Source of the DNA: JAAZMA01 sp964564325 | GTDB taxonomy: Bacteria > Bacillota > Clostridia > Tissierellales > Tepidimicrobiaceae | Length of the DNA stretch: 28,142 nucleotides | Assembly (NCBI GenBank): GCA_964564325.1 | Contig: CAZMBD010000016.1 | Coordinates: forward strand, 1 to 28,142 | Direction of reading: 5' to 3' | In this document: in pieces, positions 7,192 to 14,875 of the stretch | Position numbering within the stretch: the first letter of the stretch is position 1 | How the letters are laid out: the number at the start of each line of letters is the position of its first letter | Notes under the pieces: model-generated | What the model was told of the DNA's origin: nothing | The model's input: only the letters and a program-made list of their open reading frames with translations | Database searches by the model: none | Position numbers and translations under genes: made by a program

Positions 7192-7923
7192 ATGAAGAAG
7201 GTATTTATGTATATAGGAAGCAGAAATCCAAAATCTAGAATTTTCCAGAGAATGAATCCTATAATTCAAAGTTTGAAGGAAGAAGGTCATGATGTTGAAG
7301 TGGTGACACCACAAGAAAAACTTGTTAAAGTATGCATAGGATGTACTTCATGTTTTAAAACAGGAAAATGTGTATTAGATTTAGATGTGGAACCTAGAGA
7401 TCATATGATTGAATTGAAAAGGACAATGCTACAATCGGATATTATTGTTTTTGTTAGTCCCACTTATGCACACAATGTTTCGGGGGACATGAAAAATATC
7501 ATTGACAGATTGAGCTATTGGCTACATTTGATACCTTTGGCAGGGAAAAATGGAATTGCTATAAGTTTTTCCGATACCAATGGTGCAATTAAGGTTTCTA
7601 ATTATTTGGAAATGATGATGAACTATATGGGAATAAATGTAGTTTTAGCAGAACCAGTGACTTTAATTCCACCGGGTGGGGAACTTGAAGTCATGAGGAG
7701 AATGGACAACATAGGGGAAAGTTTAAGATTATTGACGGAAGAAAATATTGAAATACAGATTAATGAAAAGCTTGAAAGTTATTTTAAACTGCAAAAAACC
7801 ATGTATAAACAGGTAAAGGAAAGGACAATGGAGTCAGTATATTGGAATGAGATACTAAAAGATGTGAATACTATTCAGGAATATATTGAGTTTAAGGATA
7901 AACTAAATTATCAATATTATTGA
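7192..7923 (+). CDS. Iron-sulfur flavoprotein-like NAD(P)H/FMN reductase
   Basis: This 243-residue flavodoxin-fold protein belongs to the NADPH-dependent FMN reductase superfamily. An N-terminal beta strand and phosphate-binding GSRNPKSR loop (9-16), and the SPTYAHNVSGDMKNIIDR segment (89-106), fit FMN binding. Cys48, 51, 54 and 60 form CX2CX2CX5C, the compact motif that binds a 4Fe-4S cluster in Isf-type iron-sulfur flavoproteins. The gene lies 13 bases after lanM and 13 before the preferred lanT start, and uses the same AAGGGGGTTTTAAT initiation region as lanA1, so it is part of the operon. It is not an EpiD-type decarboxylase, and neither known LanJ reductase family is recognisable in it. 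Reduction of dehydroalanine/dehydrobutyrine, or redox care of Cys, are possible roles. Confidence 0.75.
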   Translation: MKKVFMYIGSRNPKSRIFQRMNPIIQSLKEEGHDVEVVTPQEKLVKVCIGCTSCFKTGKCVLDLDVEPRDHMIELKRTMLQSDIIVFVSPTYAHNVSGDMKNIIDRLSYWLHLIPLAGKNGIAISFSDTNGAIKVSNYLEMMMNYMGINVVLAEPVTLIPPGGELEVMRRMDNIGESLRLLTEENIEIQINEKLESYFKLQKTMYKQVKERTMESVYWNEILKDVNTIQEYIEFKDKLNYQYY

Positions 7924-7936
7924 TGTGGTGATAAAT

Positions 7937-10069
7937 GTGAGGAAAAGACCAAAAATAAAAGTAATACAGCAGATGGAGTTTTCGGAATGTGGATTAGTTT
8001 CATTATTGATGATACTTAGTTATTATGGAACAGAAATTCCACTACCTGATTTTAGAGAAAAGTATATGACACCGAGAGGTGGATTTTCTTTATATGAATT
8101 ATATCTAATAGCGGAGATGGAAAATCTGAATCCAAAGTCTTATCAGGTTGCACTGGAAGATATACCACAGGAAGTGTTACCTTGTATCATTTATTGCAAT
8201 AATAATCATTTTGCAGTTTTGGTGAAAAAAACAAATAGAAAGTATATTGTTTATGATCCTGCTTCAGGGAAACAGAGATTGATTTTTAGCCAATTAAAGG
8301 AGAAGTACAGTGGTGCTATCATGACTTTTAGCCCTGATGAAAAGTTCAAACCAATTAAGGTTAAAAAAGAGAATATAATTAAGGAGTTATTCCTAAACAA
8401 CAAATTTAAGTTGTTTTTGATTTTGTTATTAACGCTTGTTTTTCAAGGAATATTATTAATGTTTCCGATTTTGACACGAAAAGTAACGGATTCAATACCA
8501 TATATGGCTAATTTGAATGTTATTCGAAATTTAATGATACAAATGGTGGGTTTTTTTGGAGGTTATTTTATAATTTCACTTATTCGTGGGATGTTTATTA
8601 CAAATATTGAAAATTTCATGGACAAGGATATAATGACAAGATTTATAGAAAAGCTAGTTCATCTTCAATATAATTTTTTCGAGAACAGGTCTAATGCAGA
8701 TATAATAATGCGAGCTAATTCGGGAACTATGATCAGAGATATCTTGACTAATAGAATTATAACATTATTTATTGATATGATAATGGTTATAACTTATATT
8801 GTGCTTTTGTTGACATATTCTCCTGCTTTGACAGGATTATTGGTAGGGATGTCACTGTTAATGGTAATTATAATAGCAGTAAATAGTAAAATAATAAATA
8901 GAAAAGTAGAAAAGAATTTAGACGAAAGAGTTGATGTTCAAAATATAATTTCAGAAATGGTTTACAATATTATAGATATCAAAACTATGGCGGTAGAAAA
9001 GGATTTTATTGACAAATGGAGTATTGCCTATGAGAAAGAATTAGCGACCCAAAAAGAAATTTCTCAAAACAGTGTTGTTATAAACTCTTTATTAGCTATC
9101 ATAAATTCCTTTATTCCTTTGTCGCTTTTAATTGTAGGTGGAGTATTTATAAACAGGGGGATCATCAGTTTTGGAATATTGATGGCATTTAATATTTCTG
9201 CTGGGACATTAGTTAATACTATAATTGCTCTTAGTTCTTACTATTCTAGTTTTTTGACTGCTAGAATATATTTTCAAAGAATATTGGATATTATAAATAG
9301 CAAGGCAGAGACGGATAATTTTGGTACTATAAGTTCATTTGAAAATGAGGATATTGTTTTCAGGAATGTTTCATTTAAATATAACAAATTTGGTGAAGAA
9401 ACTTTGAAAAATTTGAATTTTGAAATTAAGTCAGGCGAAACTGTTGCTTTTGTTGGAGTTTCAGGTTCAGGTAAAAGCACATTGTTGAAATTATTGATGG
9501 GTATATATAAAAAAGATGCAGGAGAAATATTTATAGGTGGAAAATCTGTAGAAAATATTAATATGTTAGAATTCAGAAGAAAATCGGGAATAATTTTTCA
9601 GGAATCCCAACTTTTTAGTGGAACTATAAAGGAAAACATATTGATGAACAGAAAAATAGGTGATGAGATGGTTGTAGAGGCAGCTGCAAAAGCAATGATA
9701 TTGGATGAAATTTTAGAAATGCCGTTAAAGTTTGAAACAAAGATATCACAACAAGGTATGAATTTTTCAGGTGGACAAAGACAGAGGTTAATAATTGCTA
9801 GAGCAATAGCAGGTGCTCCCAAATGGCTTATATTTGATGAAGCTACTTCAAATATTGATGGAATGACGGAAAAAGTTATATATGAAAATCTGAAATCATT
9901 AAATGCCACTAAAATTATAGTAGCACATAGATTATCAACCATCAAATCTGCAGATAAAATATTTTTCATAAATGATGGTAAAATCGTCGAAGAGGGCACA
10001 CATGATACTTTGATGCAAAAAAAAGGATATTACTATCAATTATATAGTGGTGAAGAAAATATTTATTAA
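7937..10069 (+). CDS. lanT: LanT: C39-peptidase ABC exporter
   Basis: This bacteriocin-processing ABC exporter of about 710 residues cuts double-glycine leaders and exports the core. The N-terminal C39 domain shows QQMEFSECG with catalytic Cys18, NNHFAVL with His91 and VYDPASG with Asp107 (numbered from 7937). Six hydrophobic segments occupy about residues 150-450. The ATPase domain has GVSGSGKST, the signature FSGGQRQR, Walker B WLIFDEA and the switch His in VAHRLST. GTG 7937 is preferred because GGTGAT lies three bases upstream, the same arrangement as in the LysM genes. GTG 7925, four codons earlier, lacks a ribosome site. It follows the flavoprotein gene directly and ends the operon. Leader sequences of LanA1 and LanA2 fit its specificity. 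Confidence 0.93.
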   Translation: MRKRPKIKVIQQMEFSECGLVSLLMILSYYGTEIPLPDFREKYMTPRGGFSLYELYLIAEMENLNPKSYQVALEDIPQEVLPCIIYCNNNHFAVLVKKTNRKYIVYDPASGKQRLIFSQLKEKYSGAIMTFSPDEKFKPIKVKKENIIKELFLNNKFKLFLILLLTLVFQGILLMFPILTRKVTDSIPYMANLNVIRNLMIQMVGFFGGYFIISLIRGMFITNIENFMDKDIMTRFIEKLVHLQYNFFENRSNADIIMRANSGTMIRDILTNRIITLFIDMIMVITYIVLLLTYSPALTGLLVGMSLLMVIIIAVNSKIINRKVEKNLDERVDVQNIISEMVYNIIDIKTMAVEKDFIDKWSIAYEKELATQKEISQNSVVINSLLAIINSFIPLSLLIVGGVFINRGIISFGILMAFNISAGTLVNTIIALSSYYSSFLTARIYFQRILDIINSKAETDNFGTISSFENEDIVFRNVSFKYNKFGEETLKNLNFEIKSGETVAFVGVSGSGKSTLLKLLMGIYKKDAGEIFIGGKSVENINMLEFRRKSGIIFQESQLFSGTIKENILMNRKIGDEMVVEAAAKAMILDEILEMPLKFETKISQQGMNFSGGQRQRLIIARAIAGAPKWLIFDEATSNIDGMTEKVIYENLKSLNATKIIVAHRLSTIKSADKIFFINDGKIVEEGTHDTLMQKKGYYYQLYSGEENIY

Positions 10070-10191
10070 GTAAAAATTAAAAAAAGTGAAGTGTTTTATT
10101 TAATAGTGTAAAATAATTTGTACTTTTGGGAAATAAAAATTTTTTCTGGTAAAAATCAAAACAAGATGGAAACCAGAAAGGAGAATTTTTC

Positions 10192-10445
10192 ATGGTAACA
10201 TTACCAAAAGAAGTTTTAAGAGAAATGATAGTAGATGAAGATTTAGAAACAGTAAATGATCTTCATACATATCTAAAAGAAATGTTAGAAGCAGAATTAG
10301 AAGTAGAATTAGGATATGCAAAAGGTGATAAGAAAAATAAAAATACAAGTAATCGAAGAAATGGTACTACAAAGAAAACTGTAAATACTAAGTTTAGAAC
10401 AATGGAATTGATATACCAAGAGATAGAAATTTAGAATTTGAACCT
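10192..10445 (+). mobile_element. IS256-family transposase remnant (5' end only, frameshifted)
   Basis: The 80-codon frame starting at ATG 10192 after AAAGGAG matches the N-terminus of IS256-type transposases (LKEMLEAELEVELGYAKGD, then NRRNGTTKKTV). Near 10415 one base is missing. In the next frame the family's IPRDRNLEFEP continues, but the original frame ends at TAG 10432-10434. At about 10445 the transposase stops and permease sequence begins, so the DDE catalytic domain is absent. The AT-rich bases 10103-10191, including GTGTAAAATAATTTGTAC, may hold the left inverted repeat, but no partner end exists here to prove it. The element is dead. Confidence 0.8.
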
Positions 10446-11085
10446 GTGTTTGCTAATGATAATGCCAGTAATATTTTTACTAACTACCCTAATAGAGGCA
10501 TGGGTACCAAAGGAAATGATAATGGAACATTTAGGAGATGAATCAGGATTAAAGGGAGCCCTAATATCTCTATTATTAGGAAGTGTATCAGTAGGTTCCA
10601 TATATGTGGCATTTCCAGTATGTAAAACTTTGTTTAAAAAGGGTGCCAGCATATTTAATATTGTGGTGATTTTAAGTGCATGGGCAGTTATTAAAATCCC
10701 CATGTTAGCTAATGAGGCCAAGTTTTTAAGTCCAAAGTTCATGGCTATAAGATGAGTGCTTACAACCATATCCATAATTATTATGGGATATATAATCTCC
10801 AAATTTATTAAAAGGGAAGATATTCCCATGGAAGAAATTGAAGTAGCAGATAACAAGATTAAAATAAACGAAAAATATTGTATAAGCTGTGGTATTTACG
10901 AAAAATTAGCTCCAGAAAACTTTAAAGTAGAAAATAAAAAGGCAAAAGTTATAGATGAAAATATAGAAGACAAGCATAAGAATAAAATAAAAAAAGCAGA
11001 GAAAAAGTGTTCAGCTAATGCTATAATTCTTGGTGATGTAAAAAAGTTATATCAAACTAAATATAGAGATAATTTGGAACACTAA
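10446..11085 (+). pseudogene. Broken membrane permease with C-terminal ferredoxin-like domain
   Basis: The N-terminal part is missing: sequence begins at the IS256 junction with a hydrophobic segment, then a permease-like run (ALISLLLGSVSVGSIYVAFP, GASIFNIVVILSAWAVIKIP) resembling YraQ/DUF318-type permeases. At 10753-10755 an in-frame TGA interrupts AIR-VLTTISI where Trp is expected, most likely TGG to TGA. The frame continues without shift through another membrane helix into a ferredoxin-like tail (CISCG ... KKCSANAI) ending at 11085. TGA is used as a real stop elsewhere in the window (for example 7921), so recoding is unlikely. The last 236 bases are duplicated at 1933-2168. Confidence 0.7.
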
Positions 11086-11119
11086 GGGCACGAGAAGAAA
11101 CAATTTTTCTGTGCCCTTT
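11086..11119 (+). terminator. Hairpin terminator after the ferredoxin-like tail (copy 2)
   Basis: This is identical to the 2169-2202 element: GGGCAC/GTGCCC stem directly after the stop codon, with a short CTTT tail, between convergent genes. Confidence 0.55.
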
Positions 11120-11158
11120 CAAGTCTAAGAAGATAGTATAGAGATTTATGATTTTGTA

Positions 11159-12130
11159 TTATCCCTTTAGATTATTTGCAGTTTTTCTGTTATAGATTTC
11201 TTTTAGTTCTTCAAAATTTTTTTTGATTCTTTCTAATAAATTTTTTTTCTTTTTTTCGGATAAAGACTTCGATTTGCATAACCCCTCTTCAATTTCGGCG
11301 AGATATTTTTCTAGTTCAAATATTAATTCTTTTGCTCTGCTAATGTCTTTATAAATATATAAAAGTACTGACACAGATAAGTAGTCTATATAAAGGTTGA
11401 CAATACTTTTATCCATCAACATTTTTTCTACTAAAAAAAAGTCAACGAATTTCACCTTTTCTTTATAAAACAAGTCCTTTTCGTTATCAGCCATATCGTT
11501 AAAGTTTTCATAATTTGGCAATATATAATAAAACAAATATATATAAAAAGTATAAGATTCTGCATGTTTTGGGTCATTTAACAATTTGATATTTGTACCA
11601 TCATTTAACTGTAAATCTAAAGAATTATTAATGTCAATGGGAAGCATACTTAAAAAACTTGTAATAAGTAAATGTACCACTAAATATTCAAAGAAAGCAG
11701 GAAGGTTTCGGGATATAATAAAATTTAAAAATATAAATAATAAGACGAACCATTGAAACAGAGATCCACCTAATAAAATCAATTTAAACTTTTTATTGAA
11801 TATAGGAAAGTTAAAATCTGGAGGCATAAATGGACCTGGAAAATAAAAATATACAATACCATAAAGCAAAGAGTTTTCTTTAACATATTTCAATTTCCAG
11901 CCATTTTCTGTATTATAAAATCTTAATTTTCCTATATCCATTTTAGAAACATTTAAACCGACGATTTTAGCCATAAATGCATGACCTAGTTCATGAACAA
12001 ATGTGGAAATAAATATAGCTAGTATAAATAGTATAATAAATCCCAATAAACTGTCATTCCAAAAATAATACCAAGGATCGGGGAGAATCCATATTTTTAT
12101 GTAATCTTGCATGTGTTCAAATAACTTCAT
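11159..12130 (-). CDS. M50 (site-2-protease-like) membrane metallopeptidase, copy 2
   Basis: This 323-residue paralogue of the product of 2242-3246 has the same HELGH zinc motif at residues 46-50. The second zinc region is nearer the family pattern than in copy 1: SMLP followed by LNDGTNIKLL. Residues 1-85 and the last 70 or so are almost the same as in copy 1, but the middle differs at most positions, and a stretch of about 11 residues near the C-terminus is missing. The ATG at 12130 has the same AAAGGAGGGATAAAT ribosome site. The frame is intact, unlike the neighbouring lanA copy, so it is probably expressed. Its partner lanthipeptide, if any, is no longer beside it. Assignment to M50 rests on motifs. 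The role is unknown. Confidence 0.75.
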   Translation of the reverse strand: MKLFEHMQDYIKIWILPDPWYYFWNDSLLGFIILFILAIFISTFVHELGHAFMAKIVGLNVSKMDIGKLRFYNTENGWKLKYVKENSLLYGIVYFYFPGPFMPPDFNFPIFNKKFKLILLGGSLFQWFVLLFIFLNFIISRNLPAFFEYLVVHLLITSFLSMLPIDINNSLDLQLNDGTNIKLLNDPKHAESYTFYIYLFYYILPNYENFNDMADNEKDLFYKEKVKFVDFFLVEKMLMDKSIVNLYIDYLSVSVLLYIYKDISRAKELIFELEKYLAEIEEGLCKSKSLSEKKKKNLLERIKKNFEELKEIYNRKTANNLKG

Positions 12131-12161
12131 ATTTATCCCTCCTTTGGAAATATACACAATT

Positions 12162-12189
12162 ATATTATCAGAAAAAAAATCAAAGTCAA
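12162..12189 (-). promoter_or_regulatory. Promoter for M50 copy 2
   Basis: TTGACT and TAATAT on the minus strand, 16 bases apart, are identical to the copy-1 promoter. Confidence 0.5.
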
Positions 12190-12281
12190 GAAAAAAACAC
12201 AGTATTTTTACACCTTTTATAGATAGAAAACGAATTTTTATAAAAGTTTAACAAATTTTACAAAAAATTTACAAAAAAAGC

Positions 12282-12308
12282 TTGACTAATATATATATAT
12301 AATATAAT
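12282..12308 (+). promoter_or_regulatory. Orphan copy of the lanthipeptide promoter
   Basis: The TTGACT and TATAAT boxes and the leader, including the AAATCAAG/CTTGATTT hairpin at 12339-12369, are copied from 3398-3485. The lanA behind it is dead, so the first intact gene downstream is the secreted DRGH protein at 12583. Bases 12458-12582 hold no gene or clear terminator, so this promoter may now drive that gene. Confidence 0.5.
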
Positions 12309-12414
12309 CAGCATCATAGGGGTAAGCGAAATAATGTGAAATCAAGGGAAGAAGTTGTGATCTTGATTTTTTCAATGGGTATGACATAGAGAAAAATAAA
12401 AGGGGGTTTTAATT

Positions 12415-12457
12415 GTGAAAAAATTGTGAGGGAAATGAGTAGGACAGAAATGATGGA
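12415..12457 (+). pseudogene. Dead lanA start (second copy)
   Basis: The sequence matches the first 56 bases of lanA1, including the GTG and its AAGGGGG ribosome site. It lacks 13 bases (equivalent to 3543-3555), probably lost between the short repeats TGTGGG and TGAGGG. The deletion creates a stop at codon 5. Similarity ends at 12457, before the double glycine, so no core peptide remains. Confidence 0.85.
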
Positions 12458-12582
12458 TTGTAATAGTATTCATTATACTCTGAAATATGTTTTTAACACT
12501 ATTAGCAGCCTCAATCAAATAATAACGAAGATATCTTAATTGTACGAATGAGGTTAAGGTAAATAGTAGGAGGGGGAAAACT

Positions 12583-13551
12583 GTGAAAAAAGTTTTGAAT
12601 ATTCTTGTGATTTTGATTATTTCAATGGTACCAAATATATCTATGGCAAATAATTATGATACAATAAGGGATTTGCATGTTTCTACAAGTGAAGAAGATG
12701 GAACAATTGCAATTGGATGTACAGCTTATAACGAAGATGGAACTATATATGGCACTGCGTTTGGAGATGGTAAATATCTTGAGAATATTATTCCAGCAGA
12801 TTTTGTTGGTATAAAAGGCGTTAGTGAAAAACATGAAAAACATACTGTAGATTTTGCTATAGGAAGTATTCCTAACAAAACAGAAAAACATACTGAGATT
12901 AATGTTTTTGAATATTTACCTAAAAACCAAAGTCTAGTGATAAAATGGAATAACCTTAGTAAAAACGACATTACAACTATTGATGTTAATATCAGCAATA
13001 GTATAACTGGTGAAACTATTGCTAGGGGATATAACTTAGATGTAAACGAAATATATGTAACGGCTTATAACGTTCAAGGAATTCCACTTAAAATTGAAGT
13101 TTTAAATAATGGTTCACAAAAGGGGTTTATAGAATTGACACTGAGCAGTGCTAAAAATAAAAGTGCTATAGAGTTAAAAAACGATAGAATTGGTAGTACA
13201 GAAGTTACTTCAAAATCATCAGTAAAAACAACAACATATAATACAAGTACTGTTCCAAAAAACATTGATGGTAATCAGGGTTCTTTTTTAATTAAACATA
13301 GGGTCAAAGGAGATGATAGAGGACATCGAGTTCCCCACTCAAGATTTGTTAGTGGCACGAATAATATGTCCACAGTTAATATGGCTCTATATTACTATGA
13401 AATGCAAATTAGTTATATAATGAACTTAAGAAAAGGTAAATCTGTAAATTGGAACACTTCTATTGGGGTTGGAGATTATATTGATATTAAAATGAGCACT
13501 AATTCAAATCAAGGAAAAGCAACAATAGATATGATAGATGCATTCTATTAA
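12583..13551 (+). CDS. Secreted protein with DRGH nuclease-like C-terminal region
   Basis: This 322-residue protein starts at GTG after AGGAGGGGG. A signal peptide (KK, hydrophobic core, probable cleavage after SMA at residue 22) indicates export. The first 200 residues are unrecognised and beta-rich. Near the C-terminus GDDRGHRVPHSRF (243-255) carries a DRGH motif. TNNMSTVN and YYYEM (to residue 274), then LRKGKSVNW, follow at spacings reminiscent of DNA/RNA non-specific endonucleases (DxGH, Asn and Glu of the beta-beta-alpha-metal fold). His248 would be the catalytic base. The assignment is from motif pattern only and may be a degenerate or unrelated fold. A WG-repeat gene follows after 42 bases, probably in one operon. 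The only clear promoter upstream is the copied lanA promoter. Confidence 0.5.
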   Translation: MKKVLNILVILIISMVPNISMANNYDTIRDLHVSTSEEDGTIAIGCTAYNEDGTIYGTAFGDGKYLENIIPADFVGIKGVSEKHEKHTVDFAIGSIPNKTEKHTEINVFEYLPKNQSLVIKWNNLSKNDITTIDVNISNSITGETIARGYNLDVNEIYVTAYNVQGIPLKIEVLNNGSQKGFIELTLSSAKNKSAIELKNDRIGSTEVTSKSSVKTTTYNTSTVPKNIDGNQGSFLIKHRVKGDDRGHRVPHSRFVSGTNNMSTVNMALYYYEMQISYIMNLRKGKSVNWNTSIGVGDYIDIKMSTNSNQGKATIDMIDAFY

Positions 13552-13593
13552 TATCAAATGCAGACCCATTTATTTTGGAAAGGAGGTATTTAA

Positions 13594-14733
13594 GTGGCTA
13601 ATAAGAAAAAAATAATTGTATTATGTTTTTCTATGTTTATTTTGGTAGTATTTGTGGTTTGCTCTAAAAATGGCACTCAATTAGCTTCATCTAATATACC
13701 AAGTTCGCTATCTATCGTTGATGATGGGGATTTTATTATAGAAGAAAAAAGTTTTATATCTGATGGTATGTTAAAAATTACAAATGGCGAAGATGGTAAA
13801 AAGAAACGCTATGGATATTTGGATACAACGGGCAAACTTGTAATATCGCCAATATATAGGGCAACTGTTGATTTTAGTGAAGGATTAGCTTTTGTAATTG
13901 ATGATTCAGGAAAAGGTTATTATATTGACAAAAAGGGACAAGTTGCTATTGAACAAGTAGATGGAAAACCCATAAGTTTTGGAGATTTATTTAAGGATGG
14001 TTATGCTGCTGTTTCAACTAAAACTAACGGTAAAAGTGATGGGAATTCCTATATTATAAATTTAGAAGGTGAAGTACAATTTTCACCTGATGATAAGGGG
14101 TATTCTTATTTATATATAGGAAATGAATTATTTGAAAGACGCAATCACACATACACAGAAGTAAATGAAACATTAGATAAATCGGGTAGTCTAATACAGT
14201 CACTTGATGCAAATTTGATATTTCCATCAAAAAACTACAATGGTTTTTATACCAAGGACTATGAACATTATGGTATTGTAGACAAACAAGGATATAAAAA
14301 GCTTACAGAACCAATATATCAATATATTAATGAATTCGTTGATGATTTTGCTTTAGTAGTAAATGTAAACGGAAATGTAGAGCTAATTAATTCAAAAGGT
14401 AACCTCATCATTGATTTATCAAAAGTATATCCTAATATAAAAAATGATGATTATCAAAATACCTTTTCAGATGGTGTGGTAGCACTAAATTTTAAAGATG
14501 ACAAAGGTTCAATAATTATTGATACAAAAGGAAATGTAATAGGAGAAACAAATTATGATTTAATTGGTACATTTGAAGAAGGCGTCGCTGTTTGTAAGAA
14601 AGATGGAAAATTCGGATATGTTGGTAAAAAAGGCAATGAGCTTCTTGAACCGATATATGACTATGTTACAAATTATAGTAGTGGAGTGGGATTTGTACGT
14701 AAAGGTGAAAAATGGTATAGATACTCTAACTGA
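13594..14733 (+). CDS. WG-repeat surface protein (possible lipoprotein)
   Basis: This 379-residue protein starts at GTG after AAAGGAGG. The N-terminus is a signal or anchor sequence (KKK, then hydrophobic to FVVC23). The Cys could be lipidated, but Val before it is a poor lipobox. The rest is built of WG-type repeats with the pattern RYGYLDTTGKLVISPIY / FSEGLAFV, best seen near residues 70-105 and 345-375, with more diverged copies between. Such repeats fold as beta-propeller-like units and probably bind ligands or partners, but no reaction is known for them. It follows the DRGH protein by 42 bases, so it may be a partner or neutralising protein. Two tandem hairpins follow the gene. Confidence 0.75.
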   Translation: MANKKKIIVLCFSMFILVVFVVCSKNGTQLASSNIPSSLSIVDDGDFIIEEKSFISDGMLKITNGEDGKKKRYGYLDTTGKLVISPIYRATVDFSEGLAFVIDDSGKGYYIDKKGQVAIEQVDGKPISFGDLFKDGYAAVSTKTNGKSDGNSYIINLEGEVQFSPDDKGYSYLYIGNELFERRNHTYTEVNETLDKSGSLIQSLDANLIFPSKNYNGFYTKDYEHYGIVDKQGYKKLTEPIYQYINEFVDDFALVVNVNGNVELINSKGNLIIDLSKVYPNIKNDDYQNTFSDGVVALNFKDDKGSIIIDTKGNVIGETNYDLIGTFEEGVAVCKKDGKFGYVGKKGNELLEPIYDYVTNYSSGVGFVRKGEKWYRYSN

Positions 14734-14764
14734 TTTTTAATTATAATATTATAATTAAAAATCA
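14731..14764. repeat. Perfect 34-base palindrome on the stop codon
   Basis: TGATTTTTAATTATAAT is followed directly by its exact reverse complement. The first three bases are the WG-repeat gene's stop codon. As RNA it would be an AT-only hairpin, except for one GC pair, placed just before the true terminator. Confidence 0.85.
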
Positions 14765-14804
14765 AAAAAACACGATTAGAACTTTTTTCTAATCGTGTTT
14801 TTTT
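14764..14804. terminator. Intrinsic terminator, possibly bidirectional
   Basis: Eighteen bases (A-run + CACGATTAGAA, 14764-14781) pair with TTCTAATCGTG + T-run (14787-14804) around CTTTT. A-run and T-run flank the stem, so it can work in both directions. It ends the nuclease-like/WG operon. Confidence 0.9.
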
Positions 14805-14831
14805 ACTCATCTTCACCAAATCTTTCCTACT

Positions 14832-14849
14832 TGCATAATATATATTGCA
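14832..14849 (+). promoter_or_regulatory. TGCA-flanked AT motif upstream of LysM gene 1
   Basis: TGCA-TAATATATAT-TGCA ends 26 bases before the ATG. Nearly the same 18 bases precede the second LysM gene at the same distance. CATAATATA inside it fits the CATANNNTA -10 pattern of mother-cell sporulation sigma factors E/K, with an AC about 16 bases upstream. Either operator or promoter is possible. Confidence 0.45.
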
Positions 14850-14875
14850 TAAATATATAAAGAAAGGTGATAGAT

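Larger units (their letters stand above)
10850..12457. repeat. Long direct repeat, copy 2 (right of lanthipeptide operon)
   Basis: This is the same-orientation partner of 1933-3586. It contains the ferredoxin-like tail, terminator, M50 copy 2, the divergent promoters and a dead lanA start. On the left the sequence continues into the parental permease gene, so this copy keeps the original left context. Copy 1 keeps the intact lanA. The right end is inside the lanA remnant at 12457. Recombination between the copies would remove about 8.9 kb carrying the whole operon. Confidence 0.93.

Noticed and set aside
9598..9999. 133-codon minus-strand frame within lanT
   Set aside because: It is antisense to the conserved ATPase domain and has no ribosome site or recognisable protein features.
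10753..10755. TGA read as Trp (recoding) in the permease
   Set aside because: TGA ends intact genes elsewhere in the window, and the gene already lacks its N-terminus, so a nonsense mutation is simpler.
10756..11085. Independent ferredoxin-like gene starting at GTG 10756
   Set aside because: It continues in the same frame from the permease after one TGA, has no ribosome site, and begins inside a membrane helix. It is the 3' part of the broken permease gene.
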